Source: UBA1672 sp050633505
GTDB taxonomy: Bacteria; Pseudomonadota; Alphaproteobacteria; Micavibrionales; Micavibrionaceae
Assembly: GCA_050633505.1 (NCBI GenBank)
Contig: JBOEGQ010000007.1
Coordinates: 68,607-132,606, forward strand
DNA length: 64,000 bases
Reading direction: 5' to 3'
Shown here one piece after another: positions 8,337 through 16,819 of this stretch (position 1 is its first letter; every line of letters starts with the position of its first letter). The position numbers were made by a program, and so were the translations under genes. The notes beneath the pieces are model-generated. The model was not told the DNA's origin. It was given only the letters and a program-made list of their open reading frames with translations, and made no database searches.

Positions 8337-8804
8337 ATGTCTTTTATAAGAATCCTGTTTATCTGCACTTTTCTGATATATGGATCACTTCCTGCACACG
8401 CAGGACGACCAAGCAATTGCGGCGACATCGATCGAACCGACATAAAAGATCTGTATCAAGAAGCAGAAGACGTACGATATATTTTTGATGTACGCGAAGA
8501 TATTGAAAACTCATGCGCCGTTTTTGAAAAAGCAGAAGGATGGCTTGAAAGACATGAGGATGAACTTCCCGAAGAAGACGTAGATAAACTTCGGACACTT
8601 TTAGATCGCGGGTATAGCGAACTCCCCGGAATGGAGGATCCCCTAAAAACTCTTGGTGCATGGCAAAGCGTTTCCGCAGACACCCCAACACAAAGAGCAC
8701 AACGAAAAGACGGGCTATCCGGTGCCAAGTCAAGATTACGCAAACTGCAGGACAGCTTGGACTTCATCACGGATGATATTACTGCATTCATAAAAGCGCG
8801 CTAA
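8337..8804 (+). CDS. Exported hypothetical protein, 155 aa
   Basis: ATG 8337 follows CTGGAGGAACCAAA, a strong ribosome binding site. A Sec signal peptide (MSFIRILFICTFLIYGSLPAHAG) leads an acidic, helix-rich mature part with two cysteines (NCGDID and NSCAVFE) that could form a disulfide in the periplasm. No domain recognised. It is convergent with the HxlR gene, 27 bases between stops. Confidence 0.65.
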   Translation: MSFIRILFICTFLIYGSLPAHAGRPSNCGDIDRTDIKDLYQEAEDVRYIFDVREDIENSCAVFEKAEGWLERHEDELPEEDVDKLRTLLDRGYSELPGMEDPLKTLGAWQSVSADTPTQRAQRKDGLSGAKSRLRKLQDSLDFITDDITAFIKAR

Positions 8805-8831
8805 AGATCATAATCAGGCTTTAAACGGAAT

Positions 8832-9227
8832 TTATTTGCATCGCTTCAAAAAGTCCTCGACTTCCTTAGGCGGTGTTGTGCTTACACCCTCAATATGTTC
8901 TCTCCCCCATGACATAAGTTCTAGAATCATCGGCTGCAGGCTTTTCCCTGCATCTGTAAGAGAATACGCATAGCGCGTGGGTTTTTCCTGATAAGCTTGT
9001 TTTTCAATAATGCCAAATTTTTCAAGCTTCTTTAAACGGTCTGTCAGAATATTCGTCGATATACTTTCTGATGCATTAATGAAATCATTAAAACATTTTG
9101 ATTCAAAAAACAGCATGTCTCGAATAATCAGCAACGTCCACTTATCACCGATAATATCAAGGGTCGCCGTAATCGGGCACGCCGAACGACAACAATCATG
9201 ATCAATTTTTGTACACTTATCAGTCAT
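8832..9227 (-). CDS. HxlR-family transcriptional regulator
   Basis: 131 aa winged helix-turn-helix protein with the family signatures CPITATLDIIGDKWTLLIIRDMLF, SESISTNILTDRLKKLEKFGII and KPTRYAYSLTDAGKSL. The cysteine-rich N-terminus (DKCTKIDHDCCRSACPI) contains the conserved Cys that in several HxlR regulators senses redox or aldehyde stress. Binds DNA as a dimer. Target unknown; the gene is followed on the same side by nothing it obviously controls. Confidence 0.88.
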   Translation of the reverse strand: MTDKCTKIDHDCCRSACPITATLDIIGDKWTLLIIRDMLFFESKCFNDFINASESISTNILTDRLKKLEKFGIIEKQAYQEKPTRYAYSLTDAGKSLQPMILELMSWGREHIEGVSTTPPKEVEDFLKRCK

Positions 9228-9280
9228 ATATCACATCATACAATAAAACATTGATTTTTCAATTAAGATCCATGCCCTGC

Positions 9281-9805
9281 TTATGTTTGCTCACTTTTTA
9301 AATCTTTGATTGCCTTAATCAACCCATTAAGATGCGGCAACATGGCATCTTTATATTTTTCTTTCTTCTCGGCATTGAGCCCCTGAACAAGTCCGTGAAC
9401 AAGTGCAAGAGCCGTATCATCTATCTCCGAACGCTTCAATGCCTTTTCCGTTTCACGATTCGCATAGTATGTTAGCTTGTGAACGATATGATCCAGAATT
9501 GTTCCGATTGTCTGATCGGCTTTGCTCAAACGTTTTTGGAAATCTGCTCTGGTTATTGTAACAACCGTAACACTGCTTAATGCCCGATAACTAACCTTGG
9601 CCGGCTCATCAATTAGCAGGCAAATTTCATCAATAATTGTGCCCGGTCCATGGCGCGCAATTTCGACTTCTTGCTCTCCATCTGTGATAAAGGCACTTAC
9701 CTCACCATTTTGGATCATATAAGCGCGCGCATTTTCTTGCCCTTCTTTGATGAACACCTTGCCCTCTGCCAGGACACTTCTTTCCAATACTGCTGCACCA
9801 CTCAT
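9281..9805 (-). CDS. Cyclic nucleotide-binding-domain protein without HTH
   Basis: About 174 aa from ATG 9805, chosen because GGGAGGGG lies 3 bases upstream. Residues 1-110 form a CAP_ED beta-barrel (LAEGKVFIKEGQENARAYMI, GEVSAFI, GPGTIIDEICLLIDEPAKVSYRALSSVTVVTI). The phosphate-binding cassette is recognisable but degenerate. The C-terminal half is helical and lacks the winged helix of Crp/Fnr regulators, so it is more likely a ligand-sensing or adaptor protein than a transcription factor. Confidence 0.75.
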   Translation of the reverse strand: MSGAAVLERSVLAEGKVFIKEGQENARAYMIQNGEVSAFITDGEQEVEIARHGPGTIIDEICLLIDEPAKVSYRALSSVTVVTITRADFQKRLSKADQTIGTILDHIVHKLTYYANRETEKALKRSEIDDTALALVHGLVQGLNAEKKEKYKDAMLPHLNGLIKAIKDLKSEQT

Positions 9806-9946
9806 AGCCCCTCCCCCGTTCACTTCATTCATTTTACAGAGAATGCATGCCGCACTAAGACTAGCAGATTTTTCATACAAGTGCAGCCACAATCAGTATA
9901 AAGACCATTATTTATCAATCGCTTAACAAAAATACGTGCTTAATAT

Positions 9947-9975
9947 TTGTGACAAAACGAAAAAAGCGCTATAAT
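9947..9975 (+). promoter_or_regulatory. Sigma-70-like promoter of the 41-aa gene
   Basis: TTGTGA (9947-9952), 17-base spacer and a perfect TATAAT (9970-9975). It is 40 bases upstream of the 41-aa gene at 10015 and could also serve ppa. Confidence 0.65.
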
Positions 9976-10014
9976 CCACGCCATATATGACAAAACAGTG
10001 AGAGGAGGTATGCC

Positions 10015-10140
10015 ATGACAACGGCATATGCATGTGGTTCTGGTGGGGTAATGTTTGTTCCAAAAGAGATTGAGCGGACAATGCCAAGGATCGTTATTCG
10101 TCGTTCAAACGATAACCAAGAGCCGGAATCCGGAAAATAA
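10015..10140 (+). CDS. Small hypothetical protein, 41 aa
   Basis: A short frame with a near-perfect promoter, a very strong ribosome binding site (GAGAGGAGGT) and a start 5 bases later. The protein begins MTTAYACGSGGVMFVP and carries a basic middle (RTMPRIVIRRSN). No family recognised. The signals in front of it make it more credible than a chance frame of this length. It precedes ppa by 94 bases on the same strand. Confidence 0.6.
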   Translation: MTTAYACGSGGVMFVPKEIERTMPRIVIRRSNDNQEPESGK

Positions 10141-10234
10141 GCCCCAAATTTACAAAAAATACTTGCCGACAGCTTATGGGATTTGTATGACTTTCTAGTC
10201 TGGTTAAAGCTAAACTTTTTAAGAAAGAAAAATT

Positions 10235-10774
10235 ATGGATCTGTCTAAAATTTCTGTCGGCGAAGATGCCCCGAACAACGTCCATGTCGTGATTGAAAAC
10301 ACACAGGGCGGCACACCTGTAAAATACGAGATTGATAAAGAGTCTGGCGCTTTATTTGTTGATCGTTTTGTACACACACCGATGTTCTATCCGGCAAATT
10401 ACGGCTTTATTCCGCAAACACTTGGTGGAGATGGCGACCCTGTTGACGTACTTGTTTACGCCCAACACGCAATCGTTCCTGGCGCTGTTATATGTGCCCG
10501 CCCCGTTGGTGTTCTGGTTATGGAAGACGACGGTGGTCAAGATGAAAAAATTCTGGCAGTTCCCGTTGATAAAACGCACCCTATGTTTTCCGATGTAACC
10601 GAATATAGTGACTTACCGAAGATACTATTGGATGAGATTGAGCATTTCTTTACACACTACAAAGATCTTGAAAAAGGTAAGTGGGTGAAAATGCAAGGCT
10701 GGGAAGGATCAGAAAAGGCAAAAGCATTGATCCTCGAAGGTATCGAAAATGAAAAAGGCGCGAAAGCAGCCTAG
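10235..10774 (+). CDS. ppa: Inorganic pyrophosphatase (family I)
   Basis: 179 aa, normal for bacterial soluble family I enzymes that split pyrophosphate into phosphate in the cytoplasm. The metal-binding signature is DGDPVDVLV; further active-site stretches are NVHVVIENTQGGTPVKYEIDKESGAL, YPANYGFIPQTLGGDGDPVD and EHFFTHYKDLEKGKWVK. A terminator follows. Starts at ATG 10235 after AAGAAAGAAAAATT. Confidence 0.95.
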   Translation: MDLSKISVGEDAPNNVHVVIENTQGGTPVKYEIDKESGALFVDRFVHTPMFYPANYGFIPQTLGGDGDPVDVLVYAQHAIVPGAVICARPVGVLVMEDDGGQDEKILAVPVDKTHPMFSDVTEYSDLPKILLDEIEHFFTHYKDLEKGKWVKMQGWEGSEKAKALILEGIENEKGAKAA

Positions 10775-10791
10775 ATAAAGACCTCTAATCA

Positions 10792-10817
10792 GAACACGGG
10801 TATCGCGTGTTCTTTTT
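10792..10817 (+). terminator. Rho-independent terminator after ppa
   Basis: GAACACG (10792-10798) and CGTGTTC (10806-10812) form a perfect 7-bp stem with a 7-nt loop, followed by five T. Confidence 0.85.
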
Positions 10818-10888
10818 AAAGAGATTATTTGTCAAGTCAGGATTTGCGCGTTATATTATAACTTTCGAAATGCAAGTTAGGTATTTTT

Positions 10889-12352
10889 ATGTCTGAAGTA
10901 AATCCGGATGATCAAAGTATAATCGACCACATAGATGATGTGGTCGATCTTTATAAAGGGGTTGGGCGTGACAACGCCAAATCCGGCCTGGAAGTTGAAC
11001 TTTCCTTCTTTGATCCAAATACCGATACACTGGATGCCATGAGTTTGGCTCAAAACCGTGTATTGAAACATTGCGCCATGGGCGCCCTGCCTGATCACGA
11101 CTGGGTTCACAACGAGCCGACAAGTGAATTGCTAGAGGTCGCAACCACGGCCGCGTCATTTGATCAAATGCAAACTGTCCTTGACGATGCCAATACAAAA
11201 ATTAAAATCTTACATGAAAAGGCACAGGGTCTGGGACTAAAACGTTCATATTTCCAAGAGCTTCCCGATAAGACAGCCGATGACCTGTTAAGCCGCATTG
11301 TTGAGGTAGACCGCTATCAGATTATGTATGCACCATACCGCGAGGATATGTATAAATGCGTCCAATATTTTGCCGTTTGCAAATCCAATCAGGTATCAGT
11401 CAGCCCCTACACAACAGATCATATGTTGGAAAATGTGCGACGACTTTATACTCTGGCCCCCTTCTTGTTCCTGCTCACAGATAATAGCTCAGCCTTTAGC
11501 GAGGGAAAACCATTCAACGGCCATATTGGTATGGCCTTACGCCATCAGGGCCTATTAGAGGGGCGCGGCGGCGTTCCTCCATATGTCTTTACGGCAAAGA
11601 CAGGAGAGGAGTTCATACGTGATCATATTAACCACGCGATGAACAATCCCTTATTCATGTATTATGATCTTGATGGCACCTTAAATAAGGTTCCCTCAGG
11701 CGACTGGAGCGTCACCTTTAACACTTTACGTGAACGTGGCCTGAATACAGCCAGTAACTATAACCTCGGGCAAAGTATATTATGGCCGGATGTTAAGATT
11801 GCCGCACTCAGAGATGAACACGGTAAAACATATGCACATAGATACGAAGCACGCATGTTTGGCGTTGGCATACATCAACATCAAACCGGATATATCATCA
11901 CATCGGCCTTGGCATTTAATGATAAATTTGCGCAAGATGTTGACGATTTATTGGCAAGATACGGATTCTCATCTGAGAACCTGGAAGAGAGCTATCAGCT
12001 ACTCCTAAAATCTTACGCAGCAGCACGTAACCATAACGGCGCGTTCTTCGACATTCAGTACGGAAACGGATCAATGGCCGAATTTGCAAAAGAATTTGCA
12101 GATCTTTTAGAGAATGTAACAGATGAAGCCGGTGTTTTAGATGCCGCCCAGCCCGCCTTACATATCTGCCGTACAGGGTGCACAGACGGGAAAGTAAATC
12201 GCCTTCTGTTCAAGACCTTAGATGATATCAAGACCTTTCAAAGAACATATGATATGGAGGTCTTTGATAACCCGAATATGTGTGCGCGTATGGCCTTTGA
12301 ACAAAATATGGCAACATCACCGGCAAGCCTCTTTGACGCACATTGCACGTAA
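10889..12352 (+). CDS. Glutamate-cysteine ligase (GCS2)-type ATP-grasp-like ligase
   Basis: 487 aa. The start region DNAKSGLEVELSFFDPNT followed by HNEPTSELLEVATT is the glutamate-binding signature of carboxylate-amine ligases of the GCS2 fold, and RYEARMFGVGIHQHQTG fits the later substrate loop. The family joins glutamate to an amine, in the best-known members making gamma-glutamylcysteine. I cannot say from sequence whether cysteine is the substrate here, so no gene symbol is given. The gene has its own intergenic space on both sides and converges on the chemoreceptor gene. Confidence 0.65.
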   Translation: MSEVNPDDQSIIDHIDDVVDLYKGVGRDNAKSGLEVELSFFDPNTDTLDAMSLAQNRVLKHCAMGALPDHDWVHNEPTSELLEVATTAASFDQMQTVLDDANTKIKILHEKAQGLGLKRSYFQELPDKTADDLLSRIVEVDRYQIMYAPYREDMYKCVQYFAVCKSNQVSVSPYTTDHMLENVRRLYTLAPFLFLLTDNSSAFSEGKPFNGHIGMALRHQGLLEGRGGVPPYVFTAKTGEEFIRDHINHAMNNPLFMYYDLDGTLNKVPSGDWSVTFNTLRERGLNTASNYNLGQSILWPDVKIAALRDEHGKTYAHRYEARMFGVGIHQHQTGYIITSALAFNDKFAQDVDDLLARYGFSSENLEESYQLLLKSYAAARNHNGAFFDIQYGNGSMAEFAKEFADLLENVTDEAGVLDAAQPALHICRTGCTDGKVNRLLFKTLDDIKTFQRTYDMEVFDNPNMCARMAFEQNMATSPASLFDAHCT

Positions 12353-12388
12353 AAATTTACGCTCTATATAAAACCCTACACACCACAT

Positions 12389-12420
12389 AAAAAAATACCC
12401 GGGCAACATATGCCCGGATA
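12389..12420 (-). terminator. Rho-independent terminator of the chemoreceptor gene
   Basis: CCGGGC (12399-12404) pairs with GCCCGG (12412-12417) and on the minus strand a run of seven T follows. It lies between the convergent stops of the ligase and chemoreceptor genes. Confidence 0.8.
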
Positions 12421-12453
12421 AATTCGTATAAGTAAGTAAGAATTTCTACTGTC

Positions 12454-14202
12454 TTATGATTTCATATCAGCAACGAATTCATTAACGGCAACCGTCAGGT
12501 TCTCTGATAACTGTGCGACTTCCTGCGCCGCAGATAGAACAGCATCTGCGGAATCTCCAGTTTCTTGAGATCCTTGTTTTACATCCACAATTGTGTTTGA
12601 AACCTCCTGCGTTCCCTGAGAGGCCTGCGTTACACTTCTTGTGATTTCAGATGTCGTTGCGTTTTGCTCATCAATTGCGGCGGAAACACCCGTTACAGAG
12701 ATATCAATATCACCAATATTCTCTGTAATCTTCTGCATCGCGACCACAGATTCGCGGGTTGCGTCCTGAATTTCAGAGATCTGGTTATTGATTTCTTCGG
12801 TCTTGGTACTTGTTTCAGTTGCAAGTTTCTTAACCTCATCCGCAACAACGGCAAAGCCTTTACCGGCATCCCCTGCACGTGCAGCCTCAATTGTTGCATT
12901 CAGCGCAAGAAGGTTTGTTTGCTCTGCAATGCCTTGGATTGCCTCAACAACTTCACCAATATTCTCGGCAAGCTCATTAAGGTTTGAAACAGTCTCATTT
13001 GCCGATTCCGCATTATCTGCCATATCGTTAGACTTAACCTTCACAATGTTAACCTGTGAGGCAATTTCGCCGGCACTGGCCACCATTTCTTCCATCGCAG
13101 AAGCAACCGTATTCACATTCATACTTGCCTGTTCAGAGGATGACGCAACAGTTTCACTAGACTGGCTGTTTTTATCTGCCAGATCCTTCATAACACGCGC
13201 GGTTGATTCCAGCTCAGTCGAAGCAGCAGCAAGAGATCCGATTGTATTACCAAATTGCGTATCAAACTGCGCGGCCATTTCCATTCTTTGCTGGCGTTGC
13301 TTTTCTTGCGCAATTTTTTCTTGCTGTGCATTTTTTTCTCTTAAGGCGCGCGCTTCTCTCGCCCCTTCTTTAAAGACATCAAGCGCCTTAACCATGTTTG
13401 CAATTTCATCTTTGCTTTTTAGTTCAGGTCTTGATGCATCAAGATTTTCTTTGGAAAGCTCTTCTGCATAGACCTGCGTCGCATTTAACGGCTTAATAAT
13501 ACTGCGCATAATGCCGTAGGCAAGAACAACAAAAATAATCGTTCCGATAATAGACGCAATCGTAAGCTTTTCCTGCACGTCTTTTTCAATTTTCTCGGCA
13601 CGTTTTGTAGCCTCTTGCGTGAAGCCTTCAAGCTCAAACAAAAGATCGGTTAACGCCTTATCAAGCTTATCTTCCTCTTCTTCAATTTTATGAGCTAATT
13701 TTAAAGCATCCTGTAATCGTTTATTTTCTAACAGGTGAAAAGCTTCCTTTACATACTTATCAAATAAAGTATGCTCATGCTCAATCTCTTTTAAAAGTTC
13801 TAGAACATGTGAAAATTCATCATAGATGGCCTTGTTGTCCTTCTCGATTTCCAAGATATGCGCAACTTTCTCTTCCACTTCTTGAAGCTCATGATCGACC
13901 TTCTTGCCCAATTTTAAAAACTTTGTTTTTGCTTTATTATAATGCGTATACGCCTTATCAGAATGCCCAAACAACTCCGCATAACGCACAGCACGTTCAA
14001 AATAAATCGCCTGTTCAAGTTGATGAACAGTGATCTCTGTTACACCATTTGTAATTGGGATATCTTCTGCCGCAATTTGGTGGATTTGCTTACCTATTTT
14101 CGAAAGGCTGCTAATCGCAACGACAGAAATGGAAACACTAAGTAGTAAACCGAAGATAGCAAGAAAGTAGATTTTTTGCTTGATTGTCACGTTGCGAAAC
14201 AT
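12454..14202 (-). CDS. Methyl-accepting chemotaxis protein
   Basis: 582 aa. An N-terminal membrane segment (residues 9-32), a helical four-helix-bundle-like sensor domain rich in E and K (to about 210), a second membrane segment (IASIIGTIIFVVLAYGIM), a HAMP domain (RSIIKPLNATQVYAEELSKENLD) and a long cytoplasmic signalling helix pair. The tip that contacts CheA/CheW is EQTNLLALNATIEAARAGDAGKGFAVVADEVKKLA. The sensor domain is periplasmic and lacks a Cache or PAS pattern. No other chemotaxis genes are nearby. Confidence 0.93.
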   Translation of the reverse strand: MFRNVTIKQKIYFLAIFGLLLSVSISVVAISSLSKIGKQIHQIAAEDIPITNGVTEITVHQLEQAIYFERAVRYAELFGHSDKAYTHYNKAKTKFLKLGKKVDHELQEVEEKVAHILEIEKDNKAIYDEFSHVLELLKEIEHEHTLFDKYVKEAFHLLENKRLQDALKLAHKIEEEEDKLDKALTDLLFELEGFTQEATKRAEKIEKDVQEKLTIASIIGTIIFVVLAYGIMRSIIKPLNATQVYAEELSKENLDASRPELKSKDEIANMVKALDVFKEGAREARALREKNAQQEKIAQEKQRQQRMEMAAQFDTQFGNTIGSLAAASTELESTARVMKDLADKNSQSSETVASSSEQASMNVNTVASAMEEMVASAGEIASQVNIVKVKSNDMADNAESANETVSNLNELAENIGEVVEAIQGIAEQTNLLALNATIEAARAGDAGKGFAVVADEVKKLATETSTKTEEINNQISEIQDATRESVVAMQKITENIGDIDISVTGVSAAIDEQNATTSEITRSVTQASQGTQEVSNTIVDVKQGSQETGDSADAVLSAAQEVAQLSENLTVAVNEFVADMKS

Positions 14203-14408
14203 TCTGTTCCTCCTAATTTGCGCAATTTATGAAGAACACTATAGCACTAAATCATACCTGATTACCATGAGAGATTGTTTTACTGCATACAAAGTGAGGA
14301 ACTTTGAATAAACTATTGCCATTATTTTAAAAAAACAAATATAAGGAATTATTAATATTTAAGGGCTATACTGGTCTCCGACTATAATTTTGTGGGGCTA
14401 ATAGAACA

Positions 14409-14642
14409 ATGGATCGAGACGCTTTATGCGCGAAATTGGAACAAAATGCAGATATTCCAACATTCGACCAACAAGATATTATGAATATGATTGACGGCAC
14501 CGGCATGGATGGCGCGTCATTATCCAGTGATCCATCAGCCACGCCTATTCTGGATCAATGCAATATCACATTAACCGAAATGGGGGAAAGCGCACCTGAA
14601 ACGATGCAATACACCCCTCCAACACAAGGTCTGGATCTATAA
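14409..14642 (+). CDS. Hypothetical protein, 77 aa
   Basis: Acidic, Met- and Asp-rich peptide (MDRDALCAKLEQNADIPTFDQQDIMNMIDG...). It looks largely unstructured. A TATAAT box lies at 14383-14388 just upstream. The next gene starts one base after its stop codon, so the two form an operon. No family recognised. Confidence 0.55.
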   Translation: MDRDALCAKLEQNADIPTFDQQDIMNMIDGTGMDGASLSSDPSATPILDQCNITLTEMGESAPETMQYTPPTQGLDL

Positions 14643-14643
14643 A

Positions 14644-14925
14644 ATGAATGTAGAACTTGGTGTCTTACATGACGGTGGTATAATGCTGGTAAGTGATACG
14701 CCGTTACCGGATATGGTTTGCCGCGTCGAATATTATCGGGAACAACGCCTTTTTATGTTGGTCTATGATGAGGAAGACGGCGAGGATCTCATGCAATATG
14801 AAGTCCCCCAACGTCTGGTTCGCCCAGTAGAAAACTCACCCAATATCATTATCTATTCCCTCTTTCCTGAACAAGAACCTCTTGGCTATAAAGTGCCGTT
14901 GGTTCAGGTTGGGAATCGCTTTTAA
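14644..14925 (+). CDS. Hypothetical protein, 93 aa
   Basis: Second gene of a two-gene operon with 14409-14642. It has alternating hydrophobic strands (LGVLHDGGIMLVSDT, VCRVEYYREQRLFMLVYDEED, NIIIYSLFP) suggesting a small beta-fold. No signal peptide, membrane segment or known domain. It ends 70 bases before tRNA-Gly. Confidence 0.6.
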   Translation: MNVELGVLHDGGIMLVSDTPLPDMVCRVEYYREQRLFMLVYDEEDGEDLMQYEVPQRLVRPVENSPNIIIYSLFPEQEPLGYKVPLVQVGNRF

Positions 14926-14995
14926 TTTTTTTGAAGTTTTCTACTTGCATTTCCATTCGAAATATATATATTGCCCTTCACCGAGTTAACAGCAT

Positions 14996-15070
14996 GCGAG
15001 TGTAGCTCAGGGGTAGAGCACAACCTTGCCAAGGTTGGGGCCGAGAGTTCGAATCTCTTCACTCGCTCCA
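14996..15070 (+). tRNA. tRNA-Gly (GCC), island attachment site
   Basis: Complete cloverleaf: acceptor GCGAGTG/CACTCGC, D arm TAGCTCAGGGGTAGAGCA, anticodon stem CAACC/GGTTG with loop TTGCCAA (anticodon GCC), T arm GAGAGTTCGAATCTCTT and encoded CCA. Its 3' half from 15026 is duplicated at 41396-41444, so this tRNA is the integration target of the island and was kept intact by the duplication. Confidence 0.97.
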
Positions 15071-15074
15071 TTTT
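15026..15074 (+). repeat. Left attachment repeat (att, 49 bp)
   Basis: Identical over 49 bases to 41396-41444. It starts in the tRNA-Gly anticodon loop and ends in the TTTT after the CCA end. Direct repeats of a tRNA 3' half next to a tyrosine integrase are the classic result of site-specific integration. Confidence 0.95.
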
Positions 15075-15109
15075 TTTCAATGACTTAGCTGAAAAAAAGT
15101 TTGCTATCA

Positions 15110-15127
15110 GGGGTTCAATTGAACCCC
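15110..15127. repeat. 18-bp palindrome, left copy
   Basis: GGGGTTCAATTGAACCCC, a perfect palindrome lying 2 bases after the integrase stop codon. The same 18 bases occur at 41284-41301 near the right end and a near copy lies within the integrase gene at 15594-15610. It may act as the integrase-gene terminator stem or as a binding site. Confidence 0.8.
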
Positions 15128-15129
15128 GC

Positions 15130-16077
15130 CTAAAAAACCTCCAAAGATTCTGCTGCACTTCTGAGGTATTCTGGTGAATACCGGGCATAAACCTTTTCTG
15201 TTATTGCCGTACTCTTATGCCCCAAATATTGCGAAATCTCACTCATCGGAACCCTGTTTTCTGCCATCCAAACAGCCGCCGTATGTCTTAAAACATGAGG
15301 CGTAACATCTTCAAGACCAGCGCGTTTAACCGCAGCCGTAAATCCTCTTTTGACATCCTTAATCGGCTTTGATCCGTATTCGATTACATACTCACACGTT
15401 CTGGCTTCATAGTATTCCTTTAAAGCCTTTCCCAGCGTCGTGTTTATCGGCACTTGTGCTTTTCCTTTATATTTATTGGAATTGCCAAAATTAATAATGC
15501 CGCGTTTAAAATCTATCTGTTCCCACTTTAATTGAAGGATTGCCGTTTTTCTGGCCGCAGTACAAAGCCCCATAATAATAAAGAGCTTAATATGGGGTTC
15601 AACTGAACCCGCCATAAGCTTCTTAAATTCCTGTTTTGTTAAGTACCGCTCCTTATAAGCTGGTGCAGGCGGTATATAAAAACGTGCAGGCGTTTCTTTA
15701 TCATGAAATCTCATTGCCGCTCTTAGCGCTCCGATTTCTCTTATGATTGTCCAATCGCCGACTTTGTCTTTCTCACGCCTTTTCTGAACATACTGCTTGC
15801 ACTTATCTCTCGTAATTTGTTCGGGCGTATAATCTTTGAAAAATTGCAACGGTATCCATAGATACCCGAGTGACCCGTGTTCATTTTCTTTTTCCTTTCT
15901 ATAAACATTGAATATCTCTTCAACAGTGTTGCTCGGTGTGAGCTGCTGTTTCAGAAAATCTTCGAACCGCCTTTTCGCTACAGGTTCGTCGGAGGTACGT
16001 AAAGATCGCCTGATAGAGTCTCCGTCGACTTTGCTATAAGCGTAGTACTTTCCTCTATAGAGTTTAAGCTGCCACAT
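15130..16077 (-). CDS. int: Tyrosine recombinase / phage-type integrase
   Basis: 315 aa. An N-terminal SAM-like DNA-binding region (about residues 50-130) and a C-terminal catalytic domain with Arg176 (LCTAARKTAILQLKW), a Lys near 204-206, H261-x-x-R264 (TPHVLRHTAAVWM), His287 (YLGHKST) and Tyr297 (KVYARYSP). It would recombine the 49-bp tRNA-Gly att sites to integrate or excise the island. Its start overlaps the end of the excisionase gene by 100 bases in another frame, so their translation is probably coupled. It reads toward the tRNA, with its stop 60 bases from the tRNA end. Confidence 0.93.
   Translation of the reverse strand: MWQLKLYRGKYYAYSKVDGDSIRRSLRTSDEPVAKRRFEDFLKQQLTPSNTVEEIFNVYRKEKENEHGSLGYLWIPLQFFKDYTPEQITRDKCKQYVQKRREKDKVGDWTIIREIGALRAAMRFHDKETPARFYIPPAPAYKERYLTKQEFKKLMAGSVEPHIKLFIIMGLCTAARKTAILQLKWEQIDFKRGIINFGNSNKYKGKAQVPINTTLGKALKEYYEARTCEYVIEYGSKPIKDVKRGFTAAVKRAGLEDVTPHVLRHTAAVWMAENRVPMSEISQYLGHKSTAITEKVYARYSPEYLRSAAESLEVF
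15594..15610. repeat. Near-copy of the island-end palindrome inside int
   Basis: GGGGTTCAACTGAACCC differs from the palindrome at 15110-15127 by one central base and lacks the final C. It is in the coding part of int (codons for about residues 156-161). Confidence 0.7.
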
Positions 16078-16232
16078 GATTCAATCCTTTCTACTTCCCA
16101 AGCCGGTATCCTCACATGCCGACCTATTTTGAAACTGTTTTGAATGTCACCGCGCTGAATGAGATTATGAATATGTTGCGGAGATACATTCCACCTTTCA
16201 GCTAATGTTGTGCATGAAAACGGTCTGTCCAT
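15978..16232 (-). CDS. Excisionase-type MerR/HTH_17 DNA-binding protein
   Basis: About 84 aa from ATG 16232, chosen for GAAAGGAGAG 8 bases upstream. Contains a compact helix-turn-helix of the excisionase type (FSCTTLAERWNVSPQHIHNLIQRGDIQNSFKIGRHVRIPAWEVERI), where the RHxRIP wing is typical of HTH_17 proteins. Likely role is directing the integrase to excision or repressing int. Overlaps the int start by 100 bases. Confidence 0.8.
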   Translation of the reverse strand: MDRPFSCTTLAERWNVSPQHIHNLIQRGDIQNSFKIGRHVRIPAWEVERIESCGSLNSIEESTTLIAKSTETLSGDLYVPPTNL

Positions 16233-16310
16233 AGTGCTCTCCTTTCGTCTCGTGTTGTCCCCTTCATTTTCAAAGTAACACTGACACACGAGCTTTCCGG
16301 GTGAGCAGGC

Positions 16311-16682
16311 TTAGCCCCCTTCGTCATAATCCTCGACGGCGGTTAAAAGCTGATTGTGAAAATCCTTACAAAACGTATCTGCCAGTATAGGCTTTATCCA
16401 TTTGTCACGCGGTTCAAAACCGTCAACATGAACGATTAGAGAAATCAAATCAGTTGTGTTGTTTTTAAGATCAGTAAGCAACCTACATTCTACGTCTGCC
16501 CAAAATTCCACAACGTCATGATCATTATTTTCGGCAGCAGTCTTCTTTCTCGAAGCGGCATAATTGAGTGCCTCTTCTTCGGTTTGAAAATGTCTGCGCA
16601 GAAAGCTTTCCTCTAAAGCAGCAAGATCATAGCCTGCGGCCATTGCCAGAAATGGATTTGAAAAGTGCTTATTCATGGTCAT
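16311..16682 (-). CDS. Hypothetical protein, 123 aa
   Basis: Helical, acidic protein (MTMNKHFSNPFLAMAAGYDL...) with YAASRKKTAAENNDHDVVEFWADVECRLL in the middle. No family recognised. AAGGGGACACA precedes the ATG. Upstream of the excisionase gene on the same strand, so possibly in the same transcript. Confidence 0.55.
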   Translation of the reverse strand: MTMNKHFSNPFLAMAAGYDLAALEESFLRRHFQTEEEALNYAASRKKTAAENNDHDVVEFWADVECRLLTDLKNNTTDLISLIVHVDGFEPRDKWIKPILADTFCKDFHNQLLTAVEDYDEGG

Positions 16683-16714
16683 TGTGTCCCCTTCATTGGT
16701 TTAAAAATGAAAAC

Positions 16715-16819
16715 GACTTCCGGAAATTAATCTGGAAGTCGGGGAGTTAGTAACCGCAACACATGGAAACGGCGCGACGTATTCACGCAAGCGCTGTTAT
16801 ATTTCGCCGCCTCCCCGAC
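16715..16819. other. Non-coding stretch with overlapping hairpins
   Basis: The 308 bases between 16682 and 16991 have no gene. GACTTCC (16715-16721) pairs with GGAAGTC (16734-16740), and GTCGGGGAG (16738-16746) pairs perfectly with CTCCCCGAC (16811-16819). The two stems share three bases, so they compete at the junction. This may be a small RNA or a leader of the minus-strand gene at 16311-16682. No riboswitch class recognised. Confidence 0.4.

Noticed and set aside
12788..13471. 227-aa open frame on the plus strand
   Set aside because: Antisense to the chemoreceptor gene, serine/alanine-rich low-complexity translation, no RBS. A shadow of the repetitive coiled-coil codons.
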